Part shown: positions 10,335-20,057 of the stretch, piece by piece
Position numbering within the stretch: the stretch's first letter is position 1
Layout of the letters: every line of letters begins with the position of its first letter
From: an uncultured Clostridia bacterium
GTDB taxonomy: Bacteria > Bacillota > Clostridia > Christensenellales > CAG-314
Reading direction: 5' to 3'
Assembly: GCA_947586855.1 (NCBI GenBank)
Contig: CANPXV010000006.1
Span: 1 to 64,000, forward strand
Length of the DNA stretch: 64,000 bases
Program-made: the position numbers and the translations under genes
The notes under the pieces: model-generated
Databases searched by the model: none
The model's input: the letters and a program-made list of their open reading frames with translations, nothing else
What the model was told of the DNA's origin: nothing

Positions 10335-13300
10335 ATGAAGAAAAAAATCATACAATCGTTGATATTAGTATTGGTTTTGGCATTGACAGGTATCTACGCA
10401 CTACCCGGCCTTTTTGCGTCGGTCGATTCGAGCAGTGACGTAGCAACTGCCGATGCCTCTTTCAATTTGGACAAAGAGCAAGTTCTGGAACAATTGAAGG
10501 CACAAAATATCGACGCAATCAACAAGGATCTCATCCAACGTGTAGACGAGCAAAAGTTGACGGGCACCGTCAGCGTTATCGTCACGCTGTCCGACGGCTC
10601 GCTTGTGGGCCAGTACAACAACAGCAGCAAAACGCAGACATTGCAGCAGTACATCTCCGACGAGGAGGCGCAAACGGCCGTCAAGCAGGTGCGTGCCCGT
10701 CAGGACGCATTGGAGACGCAGCTTGTAAATGAGGGGCTGATATCCAAGGCCAAGTATCACTACAACAACATCATGGACGGCTTTGCCGCAACCACCACCT
10801 ACGAAAATCTTGCCAAGCTGGTATCTCACAGCGGCGTGTATCGGGTGATGATCTGCAACAGCTATCTGCCGCAGGATGTGGTGGTCAACGACGTCAACGT
10901 GTACGACACGGGTATCTTCAAAAACGACGTCAGCGACAAGTACACGGGCAAGGGCACAGTGGTGGCCATTCTCGATACGGGCTGCGACTACGCTCACCCC
11001 GCCTTTACCACCCACCAGGTGCAAGGCCCCAAGTACGACAGAAGCGACATCGAAAATATTCTCAACACCAAGGACCTGATGGCCGAGCAATCTTCCGGCG
11101 GCAGGTTGGAGGCAAGAGAAGTGTACTACGGCCACCTGACCAAGGGCAAGATCGTGTACGGCTACGACTACGCCGACAAGGACACCGACATCATGCCCTT
11201 CCTCAGCGAGCACGGCACCCACGTTGCTGGCATCATCGGCGGCTATGCCGAGACACCCATTTTCAACGTAAACGACGACTTCGAAGGCGACCGTTCCACC
11301 ACGCTGGTGGGCGTTGCTGCGGACACACAGTTTGCGATAATGAAAGTGTTCTCCGACTCTCGTCAGGGCGCCTACGACGAGGATATCCTTGCCGCACTCG
11401 AAGACTGCGTGGCGCTCAACGTGGATGCCATCAACATGAGCTTGGGCAGCAGCTGCGGATTTTCGCGAGAGGCGGATGACGACCAAAAGAACGCCATCTA
11501 CGACAACATCGAGGCCGCAGGCATATCTCTGCTTGTTGCCGCCAGCAACGATTACAGCTCGGCGCAAGGCTCCGAGTTCGGCAACACCAACAAGGTCGAG
11601 AACCCCGACAGTGCCACCGTCGGCGCCCCCTCCACCTACACTTCGGCGCTGTCCGTGGCCTCCGTCAACGGCAACAAGGACAAGTTTTTGCAGGCCGACG
11701 GCAGAGAAATATTCTTCATCGAGGCCTACGACCAAAACAGCAAGGAGTACAACTTCTTCGAAAAATTGGGCGTTACAGGCAACAAAGACTTCCAATTTGA
11801 ATATGTAACGGTGCCCGGTCTCGGCTCGCAAGTCAACTACATGGGTCTGAACGTCAGGGGCAAGATTGCGCTGGTCAAACGCGGCGACATCAACTTTGAG
11901 GACAAGGTGCTGTTTGCGCAGGCGGCAGGCGCCATCGGCGTGATAATCTACAACAACGTCTACGGCGACATACTGATGACCGTCGGCAACGATTGCGAGA
12001 TAGGCGTGGTGTCCATCGGCAAGGACGAGGGCGAGTATCTTGCCTCCAAACCCAACGGCACCATTACCCTCAACGCCAGCAACACGGCAGGCCCCTTTAT
12101 GAGTGACTTTTCCAGCTGGGGCCCCAACCCCGATCTGACCATCAAGCCGGAGATAACCGCCCACGGCGGCAACATTTGGTCGTCCATACCGGGCGGCGGC
12201 TACGAAAAGCTCAGCGGCACATCCATGGCAACGCCCAACCTGTGCGGCATTGCGGTGCTTCTGCGTCAGTACGTCAACGACACCTTCCCCAATGAGAGCG
12301 TAGTGAGCAAGCGCAACCTTGTCAACCAGCTGCTTATGTCCACCGCCACGATAGCGCTCAACCAGGAGGGCAACCCCTATTCTCCCCGCAAACAGGGCGC
12401 AGGTATTGCGGATATCAAGCACGCAACAACCACCCCCGCCTACATTGTAACCTACCAAAACGACCTCAAAACGCACCAATTGGTGCAAAAAGACGGCAAA
12501 AATGTGGAAATGAGCACCTCTAAGTTGGAGCTGGGCGATGACCCTGCTCGCACGGGAGAATACAAGATGACCTTCAAGGTGGTCAACATTTCCAACGCAC
12601 CCGTCACCTACAAGCTGGGCAACTACACCTTCACCGAGTCCGTCTCTGCCGACAAAAAGTACGTTGCAGAAAAGGCCTATATGCTGTCCCACTCGGTGCA
12701 GTACGCTGTCAACGGCAGCGCCTCCGCCGATGGAATGGTAACCGTGCCCGCCGGTCAAAGCGTCGAGGTGTCCGTGCAGATCAACCTGAGCAAGCAGGAC
12801 AGGACCTACCTCAACGACACATTCCCCAATGGTATGTATGTGGAGGGCTTTGTCACTCTTGACAATCAGGCCGGCGGCGAAAGTGTGGACCTGCATGTTC
12901 CTTTCTTGGCCTTCTACGGCGATTGGCAGGACGCACCCATCTTCGACAAGGACTACTATGAGGTGGAAACAACCGCCCACAACAACGCCATCGACGACGA
13001 GGACAAGGTCAAGGCGGACTACTATGCCACCACGCCCTTTGCCCTGTACTACTACGACTACATCATCCCCATGGGCACCTATCTGTACGACGTGCCCTAC
13101 GGCTACAACCCCATCCCCGCAACGGAAGAGCATGCGGCGCTGTCCTATCAGCCCACGTCCCTTTCCGGTATCTACGCCGTGTATGCAGGATTGCTGCGCT
13201 GCGCCAAGGAGCTCAACGTGGAGATAGTCAACGCCTCCACGGGAGACGTGGTGTGGAGCATGACAGATTTCAACTGCTACAAGGCCCACTACAGCGGCGG

Positions 13301-16300
13301 CCCGCAGCCCTATGTGTGCGAGTTTGAGCTGCCCATGTTCGACCTCAGCTCGGATAGCAACCTCACGATAGACGGCGACGGCATAATCAATGGCGCATTC
13401 GGCCAAAACAACGACAGATTTATCGTCAACATGAAGGCCCGTCTGGATTGGAAGGAGGGCGAGCGCAACGTCAACGACGTGTACAGTTTCAGCTTCTACA
13501 TCGATACCGAAGCACCCACCGTCACGGGCACAAACTTCCGCACCAAGTACAACGAGACCACCCGCAAAATGGAGTACTACCTCGATCTGGAAGTGTACGA
13601 CAACCACTATGCAATGGGTGTGCGCCCGATAGTCATCAATTGGGCCACGGACGAAAACGACAACCCCGTGTACAGCGAACAGAATCCCGATCAACAGATG
13701 ATAGCGGTGCAATCGCTGAGTGACAACGCCTTCCCCGTGTATCAGACGGCCCGCGGCACCACCACCGTGGTGGAGATAGAAATCACCGACTACCTCGATC
13801 GTATAAGCAACTCGCTGATGCCTCACAGCATTTTGTTCCAGCTGGACGACTACGCACTCAACACCAATTTGTTGTGTATACCCCTGCCCGAAACGGAAAA
13901 CGGCGAGCTTGTGTTCGGCGAGTACAGCGGCGAGACCCTCACCCCCAAGACAGAACTGAACATCGACCTCGGCCAGACGGTGGATATCAGCAAACTTGTG
14001 GTGGGCAAAACCGCACAAGTGGATAGCAAACTCAACAAAGACTACCTGTTTATGCTGCCCTTCAACAGCTCTGCCCCCGATGTTGCCCCCGTGCACAACG
14101 GCGTTGTAGAGGGACTTGCAACGGGCACTGCGCAAATCTCCTTTGAGGCGGGCGGCGTCACGCAAACGCTGACGGTCAACGTCTCCGACAAGCAGTACAC
14201 AGGCAAAAACGACAACAAAAACAGCCGGGACGCCACTTTGGAAGAAATCCGCTTTGTGGGCTACCGCACATTGCGCGCCTTCAACAGCGAGATAGACCGT
14301 TCCGAAATCGGCGACCCCGGCGACGACAACTACTTCGAGGCGGGCGCAGCCATTTCCTTCTACCCGTCGGAAAAAGTCAAGCTGAGATATCAGATCAAGC
14401 CCTGGAACCTCGAATCGCAACGTATCGTCTACAAGACGGACGAAAACGGCAACTACCTTGACAAGGACGGCCAGCCCATCACCACCAAAAATGCCAACGG
14501 CACCCTGTCATATATCGCAGGAAAAAGCGAGAAAGACAGAGATGTGGAAAAGGCAGGACGCTACGACCTGACCTGGCGTACAACCGACCCCCGTGTGGCT
14601 ATTGTTGATAATGAAGGCTACGTCACGGCCATTGCCGAGGGCAACTGCTCGGTCATCCTTACCATAACGGTAGATGGCAGAGTCAGCGTTTTGCAGGCCC
14701 GCTGCAACGTCAACGTCAAGAGCGAGTTCGTCATCGAAAGCCGCTACCTGATTGCCTACAAGGGCATGGGCAAGGACTATCACGGCGAGGACCCCGATCA
14801 GCTGGTAAAGGACGGCACACCCATTGTGGTGGAAATCCCCGACGACGAGGGCCTGATGTACATCAACTCCTATGCGTTCTCCTACTACAATATGGATAAC
14901 GCCAAAGAGGTGGACGACAAGTACGACATCGACGCCAAGCGCAGCCCCATCGGTAACAGATGGATAAGCGAAGTTGTAGTGCCCGAATATATCCTGGGTA
15001 TCGAAAACTACGCCTTCTGGAACTGCACCAACCTCAAAAAGGTAACCCTGCCCGAAAAACTTGCAACAATCGGCAAAGGTGCGTTCTTCAATTGCACCAA
15101 GTTGGAGTCTATCAATCTGGATAACGTCAACATGATAAACGACGGTGCCTTCCAGGATTGCCGCTCGCTCACGGATGTCGGCGAAAGCAAGTTGGCCCAC
15201 CCTTATGCTTTGGGAACTTCGGCCTTCCAGGGTTGCACCAGCCTCAAAGAAATCGAGCTTACCAACCTGCGCAGAGGCGGCGTGAGATCCTTTATGGGTT
15301 GCACGGGCCTCACCAAGATAACCTTTGGCGAGTCCACCCGCCTTGCCGAAAGCATGTTTGAGGGTTGCACGGGTATCACCCGCACCAAGGGCAGCCCGCT
15401 TGTCGTCAACAGCGACCAGGTGCCCGACAGAGCATTCTACGGCTGCGAAAAGTTGGTGGCAGTAAAATTTACCAAGGATATCTCCTACTTCGGCGCTAAC
15501 GCATTCCGCAACTGCTACAATCTCGAACAAGTCACGTTCGACGGCGCTTGCGAGGAATTTGCCTCTAACGTATTCTATGGATGCAACAAGCTGTCCTCAT
15601 TCAAATTGGGCAGCTTCGAGGCGGTAGACGGCGTTGTGTACAACAGCGACAAGACGGAGCTGCTGTATGCCGTGCCCAGCCTGTTCAAGCAGACGGACTT
15701 CGTGCTGCCCAAGACAGTCAGGTCCATTGCAAGCGGTGCATTTTCCGCCACAGGTATCCGTTCGTTCAGCGTAGAGGCCGATTCGGCGCTGACCACCATC
15801 GGCAACAACGCATTTGCCTATTGCAGCAATCTGACCTCCGTCACGCTGCCCGCCACGGTAACAAGCATAGGCAGAGGAGCCTTTGCCGCCACGGGTATCC
15901 ATGAGCTGGATCTCAGCGCACTGCACATCAACCTGCCCGAAGAAGTGTTGCAAGGCAGCAGCGTCGTCACAGTGACGCTGCCCACAGGCTGCACGGAAAT
16001 CGGCGACAACGCATTTTCGGGCTGCACATCGTTGCAAACTGTCAACGGCTTGCAGGATGTCAAGGTCATCGGCAGCGGTGCATTCCGTGGGGCCGGACTG
16101 ACGTCCGCAACGTTGGGCGACGGCGTAACCGTCGGCAGCTATGCCTTTGCAGGACAATTTACCACACGTGTGGACGACAACGACATCGTTCAGGTTGTGG
16201 CAAGCACGCCAAGCGCACTTACCTCTGTGACGTTTGCGGGCAAGGTGTATGTGGGTGACTACGCCTTTGCAAACACCTCCCTCTCCTCTCTGACAATTTC

Positions 16301-18296
16301 CGCCACGGGTTCCACTGTGGGCAACTACGGCTTTGCCTACAACCTCGGCATTGGCGAGATCAACGCTGACGGCGTTGTGGGCAAGCTGGGCGACTACGCC
16401 TTTGCATATTGCTCGCAGATAGTTGGTTCCAGCAGCGCAGCCGGTATCGGCGAAGTGTCGATAAACGGAGTCGAAGAGCTGGGCACTGGCGCCTTTGCAG
16501 AGAACATCGTGTTGCAAACAGTGCACTCGCAATCCCTCAAAAAGGTGGGCGACGAAGCATTCTATCCCTTGCAGGGTGTGTACTACAACCATTTGACAGA
16601 TATCGACCTCGGTAACGTGGTGGAGATCGGCGACAGAGCCTTCCCCCTGTGCAGAAGTCTTGCAAATGTAAATCTCTCCAAGGTCCAAACGATAGGCAAC
16701 AGCGCCTTTGAGGCATGCGAGTCACTTGTGCAATTGGCACTGCCCGTCTGCACAAGCATAGGCGAAAACGCCTTTGGCGGATGCAGCAGCCTCACTTTGC
16801 TCACGGTCCCCAATGTGGAACATATCGGCGCAAACGCTTTTGCAGGGACGGCCCTCACCACGCTTGCGCTCAACCCCAACCTCAAAACGATTGGCGACGC
16901 AATCGTGTACGGCGCAAACAACTTTACGGGCTTTACCGCAAACGGTCAATCAAGCGGCTCGTTCGGTTCCTTCGTCATCAATGAGGGTGTGCTGTACTCC
17001 AAGCACTCCGACGGAACCTACACGCTGATCAGCTATCCCACCGCCAAGAGGAACAGCTCCTACAAGGTGTTGGAGGATACGACCCGTATCGGTTTGCACG
17101 CGGCGGCGGGCAACAGATACCTGCAAGAGGTAACATTGCCTTCTTCGCTCAAATCTATCGGCGACTACGCATTTTATAACTGCCGTTCGCTGACAAAGGT
17201 CAACTTCCGCAGCTACTATGCGCCTCGCTTGGAGAGTGCGGCCAACGTGGTGGAGCAAATTCGCCTCAACGCCCCCGAGGATCCCTCCGAAGAATACATG
17301 ACGGCAAGGGACTTCCCCTACTTCGACGAGCTGTACCGCTACGATTTCTACTATCGTTTCCAAGAGGCGGGCGAGATATCCTACTTTTACGGCAACTACT
17401 TTGCTTACCGTCAGTTTGGCAGCATTGTCGGTCAAAAAAAGCTGACCATGCAAGTGCCTGCCAACTCGTCCGGATACGACAACTTTATCTACAAAGTGTA
17501 CTTTGACGAGCAAAAGGACGCCAACGGCAACGTCGTCAAGGGAGAGCGCACCACAGACAACTTTGCGCAGCAATTTATGGATGCGGTAAAGGCCCTGCAA
17601 AAGTTGGGCAAGATCGACCGCTTTGCCTCCAAGCAGATGGAAGAGGCCGTGACGGCATTCAACCTTATGAAGGCGGCCGGCTCGATGTACGAGGTGTATG
17701 AAGAATACTTCAACGCCTACAACGAAATGCTGATGCAGTACAACGTGGACGTGGCCCGCAACGCATTGGGCAAGCTGTTCGAGATGGCCGATACGCCCTC
17801 CTCCTACAAGCTGCTCAAACAGGCCTACGACCTGTACAACGGCCTATCCGCAGACGAAAAGACCATGCTGGACGAAGCCCTTGGCAAGTCGGCCAAGACG
17901 CTGTTGGACAGCAAGATCGCCGAGTACACCCAAGCGGTGGGCGGCGGCCGGGTGGACCTTGGCAAGAGCTGGCCCGAGCGCGTGCTGGATCTGTTGGATC
18001 AACTGCTGGGCGGCGTTGGCACCGATCAACTGACCGAGCAACACTTTGCCAAGCTGCAACAGGCGCAGGCGCTGATCAAAACTCTGTCGGACGACGAGCG
18101 CGACGAATACATTTCCAGATTGACGCCCTATCTCAACCTTATTGACGCCTGGAACAACTACGCCGACACAAGTGACATCGTATCTGCGGCAAACGCAGTA
18201 TCGGATAGCTTCGGCGGCAAGTTGCTGGTGGCGGTTGCGGGGCTAAACGCACTGCTTGCAGCAGCATATGTGGCGTTCAAGGGAGGTATCCTGTGA
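10335..18296 (+). CDS. Secreted, membrane-anchored S8 subtilisin-like protease with PA insert, Big_2-like domain and BspA-like LRRs
   Basis: MKKKIIQSLILVLVLALTGIYALPG signal peptide; catalytic motifs AILDTGCDYAHPAF, EHGTHVAGIIGG, SGTSMATPNLCGIAVLL; PA-like GKIALVKRGDINFEDKVLFAQAAGAIGVIIYNN; many NAFxxCxxLxxVxLP LRR_5 units; C-terminal TM LLVAVAGLNALLAAAYVAFKGGIL. Confidence 0.92.
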   Translation: MKKKIIQSLILVLVLALTGIYALPGLFASVDSSSDVATADASFNLDKEQVLEQLKAQNIDAINKDLIQRVDEQKLTGTVSVIVTLSDGSLVGQYNNSSKTQTLQQYISDEEAQTAVKQVRARQDALETQLVNEGLISKAKYHYNNIMDGFAATTTYENLAKLVSHSGVYRVMICNSYLPQDVVVNDVNVYDTGIFKNDVSDKYTGKGTVVAILDTGCDYAHPAFTTHQVQGPKYDRSDIENILNTKDLMAEQSSGGRLEAREVYYGHLTKGKIVYGYDYADKDTDIMPFLSEHGTHVAGIIGGYAETPIFNVNDDFEGDRSTTLVGVAADTQFAIMKVFSDSRQGAYDEDILAALEDCVALNVDAINMSLGSSCGFSREADDDQKNAIYDNIEAAGISLLVAASNDYSSAQGSEFGNTNKVENPDSATVGAPSTYTSALSVASVNGNKDKFLQADGREIFFIEAYDQNSKEYNFFEKLGVTGNKDFQFEYVTVPGLGSQVNYMGLNVRGKIALVKRGDINFEDKVLFAQAAGAIGVIIYNNVYGDILMTVGNDCEIGVVSIGKDEGEYLASKPNGTITLNASNTAGPFMSDFSSWGPNPDLTIKPEITAHGGNIWSSIPGGGYEKLSGTSMATPNLCGIAVLLRQYVNDTFPNESVVSKRNLVNQLLMSTATIALNQEGNPYSPRKQGAGIADIKHATTTPAYIVTYQNDLKTHQLVQKDGKNVEMSTSKLELGDDPARTGEYKMTFKVVNISNAPVTYKLGNYTFTESVSADKKYVAEKAYMLSHSVQYAVNGSASADGMVTVPAGQSVEVSVQINLSKQDRTYLNDTFPNGMYVEGFVTLDNQAGGESVDLHVPFLAFYGDWQDAPIFDKDYYEVETTAHNNAIDDEDKVKADYYATTPFALYYYDYIIPMGTYLYDVPYGYNPIPATEEHAALSYQPTSLSGIYAVYAGLLRCAKELNVEIVNASTGDVVWSMTDFNCYKAHYSGGPQPYVCEFELPMFDLSSDSNLTIDGDGIINGAFGQNNDRFIVNMKARLDWKEGERNVNDVYSFSFYIDTEAPTVTGTNFRTKYNETTRKMEYYLDLEVYDNHYAMGVRPIVINWATDENDNPVYSEQNPDQQMIAVQSLSDNAFPVYQTARGTTTVVEIEITDYLDRISNSLMPHSILFQLDDYALNTNLLCIPLPETENGELVFGEYSGETLTPKTELNIDLGQTVDISKLVVGKTAQVDSKLNKDYLFMLPFNSSAPDVAPVHNGVVEGLATGTAQISFEAGGVTQTLTVNVSDKQYTGKNDNKNSRDATLEEIRFVGYRTLRAFNSEIDRSEIGDPGDDNYFEAGAAISFYPSEKVKLRYQIKPWNLESQRIVYKTDENGNYLDKDGQPITTKNANGTLSYIAGKSEKDRDVEKAGRYDLTWRTTDPRVAIVDNEGYVTAIAEGNCSVILTITVDGRVSVLQARCNVNVKSEFVIESRYLIAYKGMGKDYHGEDPDQLVKDGTPIVVEIPDDEGLMYINSYAFSYYNMDNAKEVDDKYDIDAKRSPIGNRWISEVVVPEYILGIENYAFWNCTNLKKVTLPEKLATIGKGAFFNCTKLESINLDNVNMINDGAFQDCRSLTDVGESKLAHPYALGTSAFQGCTSLKEIELTNLRRGGVRSFMGCTGLTKITFGESTRLAESMFEGCTGITRTKGSPLVVNSDQVPDRAFYGCEKLVAVKFTKDISYFGANAFRNCYNLEQVTFDGACEEFASNVFYGCNKLSSFKLGSFEAVDGVVYNSDKTELLYAVPSLFKQTDFVLPKTVRSIASGAFSATGIRSFSVEADSALTTIGNNAFAYCSNLTSVTLPATVTSIGRGAFAATGIHELDLSALHINLPEEVLQGSSVVTVTLPTGCTEIGDNAFSGCTSLQTVNGLQDVKVIGSGAFRGAGLTSATLGDGVTVGSYAFAGQFTTRVDDNDIVQVVASTPSALTSVTFAGKVYVGDYAFANTSLSSLTISATGSTVGNYGFAYNLGIGEINADGVVGKLGDYAFAYCSQIVGSSSAAGIGEVSINGVEELGTGAFAENIVLQTVHSQSLKKVGDEAFYPLQGVYYNHLTDIDLGNVVEIGDRAFPLCRSLANVNLSKVQTIGNSAFEACESLVQLALPVCTSIGENAFGGCSSLTLLTVPNVEHIGANAFAGTALTTLALNPNLKTIGDAIVYGANNFTGFTANGQSSGSFGSFVINEGVLYSKHSDGTYTLISYPTAKRNSSYKVLEDTTRIGLHAAAGNRYLQEVTLPSSLKSIGDYAFYNCRSLTKVNFRSYYAPRLESAANVVEQIRLNAPEDPSEEYMTARDFPYFDELYRYDFYYRFQEAGEISYFYGNYFAYRQFGSIVGQKKLTMQVPANSSGYDNFIYKVYFDEQKDANGNVVKGERTTDNFAQQFMDAVKALQKLGKIDRFASKQMEEAVTAFNLMKAAGSMYEVYEEYFNAYNEMLMQYNVDVARNALGKLFEMADTPSSYKLLKQAYDLYNGLSADEKTMLDEALGKSAKTLLDSKIAEYTQAVGGGRVDLGKSWPERVLDLLDQLLGGVGTDQLTEQHFAKLQQAQALIKTLSDDERDEYISRLTPYLNLIDAWNNYADTSDIVSAANAVSDSFGGKLLVAVAGLNALLAAAYVAFKGGIL

Positions 18297-18847
18297 TGAA
18301 AAAGAGAAATATAGCGCTGCTTTGCGCAGTATTTGCATTGGTATTGGCGCTGTTTGCAGCCTGCAAGGTCGATGTGGACGACATAAGCGATAGCTTTGCC
18401 GACATCGCCACCGCCCAAAAGGTAGACTACAATCTCACCGTGATGGGCGGCACGCTGTTGCGCTATCAAAACGACGCTGTCTACACCAAGTCGGGCAACG
18501 GATACAGCTGGACGGGCACGGTAAAGCAGCTCAACACACTGGACGCCGTCGAACCCTACACAGTGACAACAACGCAGGGTACCTCGGCGGATACAAGTTT
18601 TGTGCCCAAGTTCAAGCTGGACGACGAAACGCTGTTTGCGTCCAGCGAGGCCACCAAGCAGTCGTTGTCGCTTGTGGTTGCCGAGGGTAGCGAGCGGCAG
18701 GTATTGTCCCTTGCGGATAGCGCCTCGCTCAACATCAGCAACCTTTCCATCGATTTTACGCTGGACGACGACCTCATCACGGAAATTCTGGTCAGGTTCG
18801 ACTCCAACGGCTCCAACTTTTCGCTCAGGCTGGGCTTTACCTACTGA
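18296..18847 (+). CDS. Small lipoprotein of unknown function
   Basis: ATGA overlap with the upstream stop; MKKRNIALLCAVFALVLALFAACKV lipobox. Confidence 0.75.
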   Translation: MKKRNIALLCAVFALVLALFAACKVDVDDISDSFADIATAQKVDYNLTVMGGTLLRYQNDAVYTKSGNGYSWTGTVKQLNTLDAVEPYTVTTTQGTSADTSFVPKFKLDDETLFASSEATKQSLSLVVAEGSERQVLSLADSASLNISNLSIDFTLDDDLITEILVRFDSNGSNFSLRLGFTY

Positions 18848-18881
18848 GCGTGTGCAACAAAACTAACCAAAGGACAAAACA

Positions 18882-20030
18882 ATGAAATTTAACAAGCAAA
18901 TTGCAATTGCCGTGATGTTTGTGGTGCTTGTGGCGGCGTTGGCTCTGTTGGGCGCATGCAGCAACCGAGACGAAAACATCGAGGGCAAATTACAGCTGAC
19001 TTTTCAGTTTAACGGCGGCATTCTGGATAACGGCGCCACCAATTTGCAGGATAGCGTCAACCACGCCTGCGAGAAAAACAGCTATGTGGTGGATATCGCT
19101 ACCTTTCCCGGGTTCAAATTTACTCGGTCGGGCTACGTGTTCGAGGGGTGGTTCCGGGACAAAGAGCTGACAGACGCCTGGGATTTTTCTAAGGACCGCA
19201 TAACGGCAGACACCACACTGTATGCCAAGTGGCGCCCCGATATCGTCTACACCTACGGCGTGTATCTGGTGGTGGAGGGCAAGGAAAACGAGCTGCTGGG
19301 CCGCTACACCGTGGAGCAGGGCGAAAAGTTTGTGGACAAGCGAAACTACGGCACCAATCTGCGCAGCAAAAAGCGCACGTTTGAGAGATTTTGTTCCGAC
19401 CCCGCACTAACAACGCCTTGGGATGACAACTTTGTCCACCCGGGCGGCGCCGTCAGCACCGAGATCCCCGTCTACGTCCAATCGATAGACGGCGTGTGGC
19501 AATTTGTGTCCGACTACGAACAGCTTTTGGCGGCCATCAAAACGTCCGACTCCATTTGGTTGAAAGACAATATCGATTGCGGCGGCAAGGACCTGTACTT
19601 TGACACTTTCAATGCCGAGTTGAAAGGTGACAATCACAAGATATTCAACTTCAATGTGGAATCTTTTGCGGGCACCATGCAAGTGGCTCCCCAATACTCC
19701 ATATTCAACCAACTCAATGCCAAAGCCAACATCCACGACGTCACGTTTGAGGGCGCACACTTTGCGTTGGCAGACTCCGCTATCAGCTACAAGCTGGCCA
19801 TTGCGGGATTGGCGCAGAGGGTGGCCAATGGCGCAAAAATCACCAATGTGCACGTCAGGGGCACATTTGACAGCAGTCAATTGAAGTTTGTGTTCACGGC
19901 AACAGCTACCAATGTCACCTCGGACGACGACATAGCCCAATTGTTTGCGCAGTTGAGCTTCGAAGAATACAAAGATGACGAAGTTACAGTGCAAAACTTC
20001 GATTCGCAAATAACAAAACAAGGCAACTAA
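18882..20030 (+). CDS. Lipoprotein with InlB/Listeria-Bacteroides-type repeat
   Basis: 382 aa; lipobox LALLGACSN; FKFTRSGYVFEGWFRDKELTDAWDFSKDRITADTTLYAKW. Confidence 0.8.
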   Translation: MKFNKQIAIAVMFVVLVAALALLGACSNRDENIEGKLQLTFQFNGGILDNGATNLQDSVNHACEKNSYVVDIATFPGFKFTRSGYVFEGWFRDKELTDAWDFSKDRITADTTLYAKWRPDIVYTYGVYLVVEGKENELLGRYTVEQGEKFVDKRNYGTNLRSKKRTFERFCSDPALTTPWDDNFVHPGGAVSTEIPVYVQSIDGVWQFVSDYEQLLAAIKTSDSIWLKDNIDCGGKDLYFDTFNAELKGDNHKIFNFNVESFAGTMQVAPQYSIFNQLNAKANIHDVTFEGAHFALADSAISYKLAIAGLAQRVANGAKITNVHVRGTFDSSQLKFVFTATATNVTSDDDIAQLFAQLSFEEYKDDEVTVQNFDSQITKQGN

Positions 20031-20057
20031 CAAGCAAAACCGTTAAGGAGAAACATT

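Noticed and set aside
10401-14420. 1339-aa antisense ORF in the subtilase gene
   Set aside because: Its codon boundaries coincide with the sense frame (10401-10335 is a multiple of 3). It stays open because sense codons TTA, CTA and TCA are rare. No RBS, no recognisable domain, low-complexity His/Val/Gly-rich translation.
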